This document shows positions 6,906 to 11,901 of a stretch of DNA of 11,901 bases, in pieces. Location: positions 1-11,901 of the forward strand of contig CAMOEE010000063.1 in assembly GCA_946611835.1 (NCBI GenBank). The letters run 5' to 3'. Positions within the stretch are counted from its first letter, which is position 1, and each line of letters opens with the position of its first letter. Below the pieces are notes generated by a model. That model saw only the letters and a program-made list of their open reading frames with translations. It had not been told where the DNA came from and ran no database searches. The translations under genes were made by a program, and so were the position numbers. This DNA is from an uncultured Treponema sp. (GTDB lineage Bacteria > Spirochaetota > Spirochaetia > Treponematales > Treponemataceae).

Positions 6906-8048
6906 CTACTTTGAATAGAACAATTTTTCCATATCGACCGTGAGAAAACCGCTCCGGCCTGTCTTGTAGAAGTCGCTTTCCTCCCAGGCAACGACCAGAT
7001 ATTTGCCGCTGATTACGAAGGACTGATAAGAGTAGCGCTGGGGCAGTTTTGGAAGGCGGAAGGCCACTGTACGGCCGTTGTTGATGAGGGGGTAGCCGTC
7101 GAGGGAGCCTGCAAAGTAGGTTGTGCCGTCGTTGAAAATTGTGCAAATCCAGTTGTCCTTGATGATTGCGCTTGCGGCACTTCCGTCCTCATCAGTGCCG
7201 TTGTCGAAATATCGCGGGGAAGAGCCGCCGAAATCGTGGCAGGTGAGCAAAAAGCTGAAATCCTTTGGAATTGACTTGAGCAATGTCTTTAAGCGGACAG
7301 GGGCTTTGTCGAAATCTTCTGGAGTTACAAGGTTCCTGTAGCTGGACTCGCTGATTTCTGAGACCTTGATGCTGGCTGAGTCTGAGTTTCTGGAAAAGGG
7401 CTGGACGCTGGCCAGGTCAACGAGAGACTTCCATTTGATGTAGTGGAAGGATACCTTGTTGTTTTTTGTTGATTTTACCGAGCTGAACCAGTCGCTGCCG
7501 TCGAAGAATGTATTGGTGACTTCGCCGGCCTGCTCGATGTTTAGCTCACCGTAAGTTACGACCGGGAAGAACATTTTTTGAGCTGTTGAAAGGCGGATTA
7601 TGTGACTTTGATTCTGATTTTGTACCTGGTTTGCCGATTTGTTGAAGAAGGAGTTCTTTACCAGCGTGAAGTAGGGAATTTCGCCCTCGAAGACAAGATT
7701 ACCGGCAGTTGAGTCAGAAAAAAGCTGGTAGTCCTGAATCAAAATCGGGTTGTCCGTTTTGTCAAAATAAAGTGCGCCCAGGTGGTTCACAAGCATGATT
7801 GCCTTGCCGTCGAGCGTGACATTTCCGTCACAAATTCTCACGCTTTCTGTCCAGGGCTTTAGTGACTGAATTGCCGAATGCTGGGGCAAATCAACTTCCG
7901 CAAAAGAATCGTTGGCAAAGTAAAACCATTTGTGGTCGCTTGATTTTTGCTGCATCTGCATCGGTTCTTCAAGGGCAGTTTTTTTACCGCAGGCCGTGAA
8001 GATAATGCAGATTGAGAATATTTGAAGTATGATTTTCGACAATTTCAT
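6906..8048 (-). CDS. Lipoprotein, hypothetical
   Basis: A 380-residue lipoprotein of unknown function. The N-terminus MKLSKIILQIFSICIIFTAC is a short type II signal peptide; the lipobox FTAC places the lipidated cysteine at residue 20, followed by a Gly-Lys-Lys stretch typical of spirochaetal lipoproteins. The mature part has many short beta-like segments with aromatic and Gly/Asp turns (for example HLGALYFD and TYFAGSLDGYPLINNGRTV), which could suit a beta-propeller or repeated beta-sheet fold, but I recognise no family. ATG 8046-8048 lacks any Shine-Dalgarno sequence; GATAAT ends exactly 6 nt upstream, suggesting a leaderless transcript. It sits downstream of rnhA on the same strand (65 nt gap) and upstream of the barrel protein (148 nt gap filled by the palindromic repeat). 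The lipoprotein call is firm; function is open. Confidence 0.85.
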   Translation of the reverse strand: MKLSKIILQIFSICIIFTACGKKTALEEPMQMQQKSSDHKWFYFANDSFAEVDLPQHSAIQSLKPWTESVRICDGNVTLDGKAIMLVNHLGALYFDKTDNPILIQDYQLFSDSTAGNLVFEGEIPYFTLVKNSFFNKSANQVQNQNQSHIIRLSTAQKMFFPVVTYGELNIEQAGEVTNTFFDGSDWFSSVKSTKNNKVSFHYIKWKSLVDLASVQPFSRNSDSASIKVSEISESSYRNLVTPEDFDKAPVRLKTLLKSIPKDFSFLLTCHDFGGSSPRYFDNGTDEDGSAASAIIKDNWICTIFNDGTTYFAGSLDGYPLINNGRTVAFRLPKLPQRYSYQSFVISGKYLVVAWEESDFYKTGRSGFLTVDMEKLFYSK

Positions 8049-8054
8049 AAATAT

Positions 8055-8084
8055 ATTATCGGAAATATCAAATGGAAAGTTGAA
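8055..8084 (-). promoter_or_regulatory. Candidate leaderless promoter of the lipoprotein gene
   Basis: On the minus strand GATAAT (8055-8060, 5 of 6 to consensus) ends 6 nt before the ATG at 8048. A weak -35, TTCAAC (8079-8084, 3 of 6), lies 18 bp upstream. No Shine-Dalgarno sequence is present, so transcription starting at the ATG would explain translation. Confidence 0.45.
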
Positions 8085-8113
8085 AGTGGAAAAGGAAAAG
8101 CGGGAATGTGCTG

Positions 8114-8611
8114 TTAACTCTTTAGTTTTGACATTTCCTTTTGGCAGAGCTGGTCACATCTCTCGTTGTATTCCACTCCTGCGTGGCCCTTAACCCAGTT
8201 CCATTCCACATTAAGTGAGGCGTTCAGGGCGTCGAGTTTCTGCCAGAGTTCCTGATTGAGAACAGGCTTTTTTGCCGCCGTGCGCCAGCCGTTTTTTTTC
8301 CAGTTGTGAATCCAGCTTGTGATTCCGTTTTTGACATACTGGCTGTCGATGTTTACCTGGATTGGAAGGGCACGGAGGCGCTGGGTGTTGTATATTGCTG
8401 AGAGTGCTGAGATTGCGGCTGTGAGTTCCATGCGGTTGTTCGTGGTGAGTTTCTCGCCGCCTGAGAGTTCACGAGCCTCGCCCTCAGCGATGACCACGCA
8501 AGCCCAGCCGCCTACTCCTGGATTTCCCCAGCAGCCGCCGTCGGTGTATACGATTATTTTTTCGCCAGAAGTCTTTGAGCGCATCTCGTCAAAAGAAAAT
8601 TGATTCTGCAT
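8114..8611 (-). CDS. rnhA: Ribonuclease HI
   Basis: Ribonuclease HI, which cleaves the RNA strand of RNA-DNA hybrids (R-loops, primers) in the cytoplasm. With the start used here it has 165 residues, the usual bacterial length. The catalytic set is complete: D24 in YTDGGCWGNPG, E62 in NNRMEL, D89 in NIDSQYV and D153 in YNERCDQ, plus the loop histidine H143 in VKGHAGVEYNE. Trp-rich basic-handle residues are present (WIHNWKKNGWRT). A longer reading from ATG 8713 adds 34 residues that are unlike the family, cross a hairpin and the promoter below, and are rejected. The start at 8609-8611 has no Shine-Dalgarno sequence but sits exactly 6 nt after TATACT of a TTGAGT-N17-TATACT promoter, so a leaderless mRNA is likely. 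The lipoprotein gene follows after 65 nt. Confidence 0.96.
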   Translation of the reverse strand: MQNQFSFDEMRSKTSGEKIIVYTDGGCWGNPGVGGWACVVIAEGEARELSGGEKLTTNNRMELTAAISALSAIYNTQRLRALPIQVNIDSQYVKNGITSWIHNWKKNGWRTAAKKPVLNQELWQKLDALNASLNVEWNWVKGHAGVEYNERCDQLCQKEMSKLKS

Positions 8612-8617
8612 GGGAAA

Positions 8618-8646
8618 AGTATACAGAAAATACGGGATGTACTCAA
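8618..8646 (-). promoter_or_regulatory. Leaderless-type promoter of rnhA
   Basis: On the minus strand TTGAGT (8641-8646) and TATACT (8618-8623) are separated by 17 bp, and TATACT is followed by 6 nt and the ATG at 8611. The hexamers match consensus at 4 and 5 positions. Transcription would begin at the A of the start codon. This decides the rnhA start in favour of 8611. Confidence 0.6.
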
Positions 8647-8650
8647 ATGC

Positions 8651-8691
8651 GGGGGCGAAAGTGTCTTGCCTGATACTTGCTTTCGCCCGCC
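8651..8691 (-). terminator. Stem-loop between gene remnant and rnhA, possible terminator
   Basis: A perfect 9-bp stem, GGGCGAAAG (8653-8661) with CTTTCGCCC (8680-8688), closes an 18-nt loop; two more G-C pairs form if one base is bulged. It lies just after the stop of the 8700 remnant and just before the -35 of rnhA. Read on the minus strand it is followed only by a short ATTTGA, so as a classical terminator it is weak. Confidence 0.4.
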
Positions 8692-8699
8692 TTTTGCCT

Positions 8700-9104
8700 C
8701 TAATTTTCTCCACGAAGGAAGGCCGTTGCGAAGGAAGCCGACTGATAGCCGATTCCCAGTTTGCAGCTTACGCTTCCTGAATCAAGGGCACTCAAAACTA
8801 GGGATGATTTTTCATCGTTGGCGGCATAGGTTGCCGGGGAAGTCATGTGCTCCCAGATACCGCTTGTCGCACTCGTTGATGATGAAACAAAGGCAGTCTT
8901 TACGGCCTTTTTGTTCTCGATGTTCGTTGCGTCCAGGTAGCTGATTACCGGAGAACATTTAAGGCCGTAGACAGAGCCTGAACCAGAGCTGGATTCAAGT
9001 TTGATGTCTGTCCATTTTCCCACAGAGTTTGCGCTGTCAACCTTGTAGCAGGCAGCAACACTGTAGCCGGAATCTGCTGAAGAAGAATAAGTGTATTTTG
9101 GACG
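8700..9104 (-). pseudogene. 3' remnant of an unidentified gene
   Basis: A minus-strand frame ending in TAG at 8700-8702 reads as protein-like sequence, rich in Ser, Ala and Thr, from about 9104 downwards: PKYTYSSSADSGYSVAACYK, then KWTDIKLESSSGSGSVYGLK, to the C-terminal FATAFLRGEN. The frame stays open up to a TAA at 9180-9182, but codons above about 9104 no longer look coding, and there is no ATG with a ribosome-binding site at the front. A GTG at 9021-9023 could start a 107-residue product, but reading continues naturally upstream of it and its only AAGG is too far away. I read this as the C-terminal tail of a larger, probably secreted or surface protein whose 5' part has been lost. I do not recognise the family. 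A short real gene using GTG cannot be excluded. Confidence 0.5.
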
Positions 9105-9215
9105 AAAACAATGGAAGACTTTTGATTGTAAGAAATGTCTTAATGCACTCTTATTTGCTAAGAGAAAAGATTGGAGAATTTAGATTTTTAAGAAGATGTT
9201 CATTTCTCATGCGTT

Positions 9216-9244
9216 TTGCAAAAAAGCGTCCCAAGTGCTAAACT
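9216..9244 (+). promoter_or_regulatory. Leaderless-type promoter of the M18 aminopeptidase gene
   Basis: TTGCAA (9216-9221) is followed by 17 bp and TAAACT (9239-9244), which carries an extended -10 TG at 9236-9237. Six nt later comes the ATG at 9251. No Shine-Dalgarno sequence is present. This is the same -35/N17/-10/N6/ATG geometry as at rnhA. Confidence 0.55.
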
Positions 9245-9250
9245 TACTGC

Positions 9251-10528
9251 ATGGAAAAGACGGATATAATTGTCAGCGGATTATTTGATTTCATAAAAAA
9301 AAGCCCCACGAGCTTTCATGCGGTGGAAAATATCAGCCGTATTTTGTGCGGAAAGGGCTTTACTGAGCTTTCTGAGTCCGAGCCGTGGAATATAGCTCCG
9401 GGCGGAAAATATTTTGTCAGGCGAAACGGCTCTGCCCTGATTTCATTTTGCCTGCCTGAATCTTACGAAAAGGCCTTTATGCTCTGCGCTTCCCACAGTG
9501 ATTCGCCTTCTTTTAAGGTTAAGGAAAATCCAGAGCGGAAAGAGGCGGGCGGTGTAAAACTCAATGTGGAAAAATACGGCGGAATGCTCATTAATCCATG
9601 GTTTGATAGACCCCTTTCTGTGGCGGGGCGGATTGTCTTTAACGATGGGGGAAGGATCAAAGAAAAACTCGTCTGCATTGACCGTGATTTGCTCATGATT
9701 CCAAATCTAGCGATTCACATGAACCGGGAGGCCAACGAGGGTCACAAAATCGATGTTCAGAAAGAGATTGAGCCTGTCTTTTCCCTTTCAGAAAATGTAT
9801 CCCTTCTTGCTATAATTTCTCAAGAGACTGGCCTTCCAAAAGAAGATATTCTAAGCCATGATTTGTTTTTATATGACAGAAGCCAGCCTTGCAGGTGGGG
9901 AGCCGAAGAAGAATTTATCTCAGCCCCCCGGCTTGATGATCTGGAATGTGCCTGGACGAGCTTACAGGGATTTTTGTCGGCGGAAAAGCCGGCATCGATT
10001 TCAGTTTATTGTCTTTTTGATAATGAGGAAGTGGGAAGTTCGACCCGACAGGGAGCGGATTCCACATTCCTTTCGGATACACTGGAGCGCCTTTCTGAAA
10101 AACTCGGCTGGTCTGGCGAAGATTACAAGATTGCCCTCTCAAAGAGTTTTATGCTCAGTGCGGACAATGCCCATGCCCTTCATCCGAATTACGCCGAAAA
10201 AGCAGACCCGGTCAACCGCCCCCTTTTGAACGGCGGAATCGTAATCAAGTACAATGCGGCACAAAAATACACTTCGGATGCAGTAACATCAGCTTTCTTC
10301 AAAATGATTTGCAAAAAAGCGGCCGTGCCCTGCCAGGTTTTCACGAACAACTCCAATATCCCAGGCGGAAGCACGCTGGGAAACATCAGCCAGAATCATG
10401 TTTCCATTCCCTGCGTTGATATCGGTCTTGCCCAGTGGGCCATGCACTCACCCTATGAAAGCGCAGGTGCGGAAGATGTCGAAAGCATGATTAAGGCGGT
10501 GAAGTGCTTTTTTGAAAGCGTGGTCTGA
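9251..10528 (+). CDS. apeB: M18-family aminopeptidase (aspartyl aminopeptidase type)
   Basis: A 425-residue cytoplasmic metallo-aminopeptidase of peptidase family M18, which removes N-terminal, often acidic, residues from peptides; family members form dodecameric tetrahedral shells with two metal ions per site. Expected metal and catalytic residues are all visible: H82 in CASHSDSP, D229 in APRLDDLE, catalytic E259 and metal-binding E260 in FDNEEVGSSTRQGADS, D305 in SADNAHALHPNY, and H383 in NISQNHVSIPCVDIG. The length matches bacterial ApeB proteins. No signal peptide. The ATG lacks a Shine-Dalgarno sequence and sits 6 nt after TAAACT, suggesting a leaderless mRNA. It stands alone on the plus strand, and its 3' end faces the solute-binding protein gene across a long stem-loop. 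With the OPT transporter and the binding protein it would fit peptide use as nutrient. Family is certain; the exact specificity is inferred. Confidence 0.95.
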   Translation: MEKTDIIVSGLFDFIKKSPTSFHAVENISRILCGKGFTELSESEPWNIAPGGKYFVRRNGSALISFCLPESYEKAFMLCASHSDSPSFKVKENPERKEAGGVKLNVEKYGGMLINPWFDRPLSVAGRIVFNDGGRIKEKLVCIDRDLLMIPNLAIHMNREANEGHKIDVQKEIEPVFSLSENVSLLAIISQETGLPKEDILSHDLFLYDRSQPCRWGAEEEFISAPRLDDLECAWTSLQGFLSAEKPASISVYCLFDNEEVGSSTRQGADSTFLSDTLERLSEKLGWSGEDYKIALSKSFMLSADNAHALHPNYAEKADPVNRPLLNGGIVIKYNAAQKYTSDAVTSAFFKMICKKAAVPCQVFTNNSNIPGGSTLGNISQNHVSIPCVDIGLAQWAMHSPYESAGAEDVESMIKAVKCFFESVV

Positions 10529-10559
10529 AAGGGCAGCTTTTCCTCATAACAAAAGAAGG

Positions 10560-10605
10560 GCCCGACAGCACAAGAAACTTAATCAAGTCTCCTGTGCTCC
10601 CGGGC
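10560..10605. terminator. Long imperfect stem-loop between convergent genes, bidirectional terminator
   Basis: Arms 10560-10580 and 10585-10605 pair at 17 of 21 positions around an AATC loop, with cores GCCCG/CGGGC and AGCACA/TGTGCT. It lies between the stops of the convergent aminopeptidase (10528) and solute-binding protein (10639) genes. The plus side is followed by ACCTTTATT, the minus side by CCTTCTTTTG, so each strand has a modest T-rich tail. Confidence 0.7.
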
Positions 10606-10638
10606 TACCTTTATTCAGTTATTGACAGATTTGCTTTT

Positions 10639-11697
10639 TTATTTTTTCAACTGAACGCTAACCGGATAATCTGAGAAATACGGCATGGTGAGAATTGTGT
10701 TCTCAGGCAGGTCTTTTTTCCAGTCCTGTTCAAGTGAAAAATTATTCAGATAGGAAGTCATGGCTTTTTTCTGTTCATCAGTAAATTTTGCAAGCTGGGC
10801 TTCGTTAGCCTTTTTCAATTCTTCATTTGATTTGTGGTTGATATTTTTTACATCCGCTTCTGAAAGTCCGCGAGTCCAGAAAGCCACATCGACGGTTCCG
10901 CTTGCAAGGGCTGTTGCCCGGCCTACGCTTGAAACCTGAACCATGGTGATATTCCTGTCGAGACGTTTTCCGATTTCTGCGAGAATGGCTGTGTTGAATC
11001 CTGCGAAAGTTCCATCCGGTGCGACATAATCCATTGGCGGAAGAGAGCCTGTAACTGCGACTTTGATTGTCTTTCGGCCTTCTTTGTATTCTGGGATGAT
11101 AGAATCAATATCATTTCCGTTCATTACATCGAGAATATGTGCGTTAACCAGTTTGTTCCAGGTGCCGTCAGCCTTCATTTCTTCGATTGCCTTGTCGAAC
11201 TCGTCATGAAGAACCTTGTTTTTTTCGAGCATCATAAAAGAAAAACCGTTAGCGACTATTGCAGTTGCCATTGCTGAAAACGAATCTTCCTCAACAATAC
11301 CTGCCGGATTCCTGCTGAATTTCAGTGACATCTCAAGCTTTGGATTTTGCCTGCAAAGATATTTAGCAGTAGAGTAAGGAATGCTAGTCATAACAGCAAT
11401 TTCTCCGGACTCAAGAGCCATAAGCATTGCATCTAGAGTGTCATAGAAGACGACGGTCTTAACCTCAGAAGCAGGTTCAGTTTTGTCATTCTGTTTAATC
11501 GAGCCTTCTTTTTCCATTTCGAGCTCTATATCTTTCCTTTCATTTAAAACAGTTGCATAGTCTTTTTCTGAAAGATTGAGGAAGGAAAGCGCTCCTGCTT
11601 TTAATTCCTTCTGCTCATCTTTTTTTCCCGAAGCGAAAAGGCTTCCCATAGCGCAAAGAGCCATCAAGATACCTGCAAATTTTTTGATTTTTTTCAT
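10639..11697 (-). CDS. Periplasmic solute-binding protein, family 3 type, with permuted-looking lobes
   Basis: A 352-residue exported protein related to family 3 (amino-acid) solute-binding proteins. Residues 1-22 are a signal peptide ending SLFA before SGKKDEQ; C15 lies inside the hydrophobic core and is not in a lipobox. Residues 81-190 resemble lobe 2 of such proteins: FYDTLDAMLMALESGEIAVM, then FMMLEKNKVLHDEFDKAI and ADGTWNKLV. Residues 210-278 resemble lobe 1, with TIKVAVTGSLPPMDYV, DGTFAGFNTAILAEIGKRL and ATALASGTVDVAFWTRG. The chain ends soon after the hinge-like strand ILTMPYFSDYPVSV, so a second lobe 2 is missing at the C-terminus. The order therefore appears reversed. ATG 11695-11697 has AGGAGG (11704-11709) 6 nt upstream and a near-consensus promoter. 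No permease or ATPase gene is in view, so it may be an orphan or its partners may lie elsewhere. The ligand is unknown. Confidence 0.85.
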   Translation of the reverse strand: MKKIKKFAGILMALCAMGSLFASGKKDEQKELKAGALSFLNLSEKDYATVLNERKDIELEMEKEGSIKQNDKTEPASEVKTVVFYDTLDAMLMALESGEIAVMTSIPYSTAKYLCRQNPKLEMSLKFSRNPAGIVEEDSFSAMATAIVANGFSFMMLEKNKVLHDEFDKAIEEMKADGTWNKLVNAHILDVMNGNDIDSIIPEYKEGRKTIKVAVTGSLPPMDYVAPDGTFAGFNTAILAEIGKRLDRNITMVQVSSVGRATALASGTVDVAFWTRGLSEADVKNINHKSNEELKKANEAQLAKFTDEQKKAMTSYLNNFSLEQDWKKDLPENTILTMPYFSDYPVSVQLKK

Positions 11698-11746
11698 TAA
11701 AGTCCTCCTGTGAATAAAAAAACTAGTAAAATTTAATATTATTTAA

Positions 11747-11775
11747 ATTATCCAGCCCTTTTTCTGCCTTGTCAA
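11747..11775 (-). promoter_or_regulatory. Near-consensus sigma-70 promoter of the solute-binding protein gene
   Basis: On the minus strand a perfect TTGACA (11770-11775) is followed by 17 bp and GATAAT (11747-11752). Transcription would start near 11740 and give a leader of about 43 nt with AGGAGG (11704-11709). This is the best promoter in the window and predicts high expression. Confidence 0.75.
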
Positions 11776-11803
11776 GAAAAACCTTTTTTGAAAAAAATTC
11801 TTG
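11773..11803. promoter_or_regulatory. Inverted repeat CAAGAA/TTCTTG abutting the -35 box, possible operator
   Basis: CAAGAA (11773-11778) and TTCTTG (11798-11803) are perfect inverted arms 19 bp apart. The left arm overlaps the -35 of the solute-binding protein promoter, and CTTG-T-CAAG (11768-11776) makes a third half-site. The central part is A/T-run rich. Position suits a repressor or activator site, but AT-rich DNA gives such repeats by chance. Confidence 0.25.
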
Positions 11804-11832
11804 CCGATTTGCTTTATTTTTATTATTTTTAA

Positions 11833-11901
11833 TTTTGTACAAAAAATAAATGACGGCTCGGATTTTTCAGGAATCTCTGCCGATAAGGAGATAAAAACAA
11901 A
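11833..11901 (+). promoter_or_regulatory. Leader of a divergent plus-strand gene beyond the right edge
   Basis: AAGGAG (11885-11890) is a strong plus-strand Shine-Dalgarno sequence with 11 nt left before the window ends, so a start codon should lie at or just past the edge. Upstream is the perfect 12-bp palindrome TTTTGTACAAAA (11833-11844). No convincing -35/-10 pair was found on this strand. The divergent layout means the intergenic region probably serves both genes. Confidence 0.4.

Noticed and set aside
6558..6914. Plus-strand 118-codon frame through the palindromic repeat
   Set aside because: Antisense to the barrel-protein gene and extended only by the repeat; no start signals.
8612..8713. 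N-terminal extension of RNase HI from ATG 8713
   Set aside because: It overlaps a strong promoter and a stem-loop, has no Shine-Dalgarno sequence, and makes the protein 34 residues longer than the family.
9029..9241. Plus-strand 70-codon frame considered as a small gene or transposase remnant
   Set aside because: No Shine-Dalgarno sequence, it overlaps the remnant's coding frame and the aminopeptidase promoter, and no transposase motif or terminal repeats were found.
10560..10605. Riboswitch or small RNA in the stem-loop between convergent genes
   Set aside because: It lies downstream of both genes, has a simple single-stem shape and T-rich flanks, which fit a bidirectional terminator better.

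Overview
The window looks like chromosome of a host-associated treponeme (Spirochaetota, Treponema sensu lato, rumen or gut type). This is inferred from the gene families, not from a marker gene: an ~413-residue protein with two cyclic-nucleotide domains, a short lipoprotein signal, 'ASGKKD'-type signal peptides on a solute-binding protein, a FIST/chemoreceptor pair and an OPT transporter. I see no rRNA, tRNA, CRISPR array, transposase or phage gene.

Layout. 1-1678 (-) is the 5' 559 codons of an OPT-family oligopeptide transporter, running off the left edge. 1770-2654 (-) is a PHP-family phosphoesterase. Divergent from it, across 63 bp, is a CRP/FNR-type regulator (2718-3959, +). Converging on that gene with a 10-bp gap is a two-gene minus-strand unit: a FIST sensor protein (4857-5996) followed 2 nt later by a membrane-less chemoreceptor signalling protein (3970-4854). 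Further upstream on the minus strand are a small outer-membrane beta-barrel protein (6095-6757), a GC-rich palindromic intergenic repeat (about 6765-6896), a lipoprotein (6906-8048) and RNase HI (8114-8611). A decayed gene remnant (8700 to about 9104, -) comes next. An M18 aminopeptidase (9251-10528, +) converges on a periplasmic solute-binding protein (10639-11697, -), with a long stem-loop between them. The right end holds a good promoter for the binding protein and a Shine-Dalgarno sequence (11885-11890, +) that implies a divergent gene just outside.

How the genes fit together. The OPT transporter, the aminopeptidase and the solute-binding protein would suit an organism that takes up and degrades peptides and amino acids, but nothing shows they are co-regulated. 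FIST plus soluble MCP looks like a cytoplasmic receptor split into two co-translated polypeptides. The CRP-like protein may control its own promoter and the PHP promoter through a TGTTA-N6-TAACA site lying over both.

The most striking pattern is in translation starts. Five genes have a clear Shine-Dalgarno sequence (OPT, CRP-like, FIST, MCP, solute-binding protein). Four others (PHP, lipoprotein, RNase HI, aminopeptidase) have none; instead a -10-like hexamer ends exactly 6 or 7 nt before the ATG, as expected for leaderless mRNAs. For RNase HI and the aminopeptidase a -35 hexamer at exactly 17 bp supports this further.
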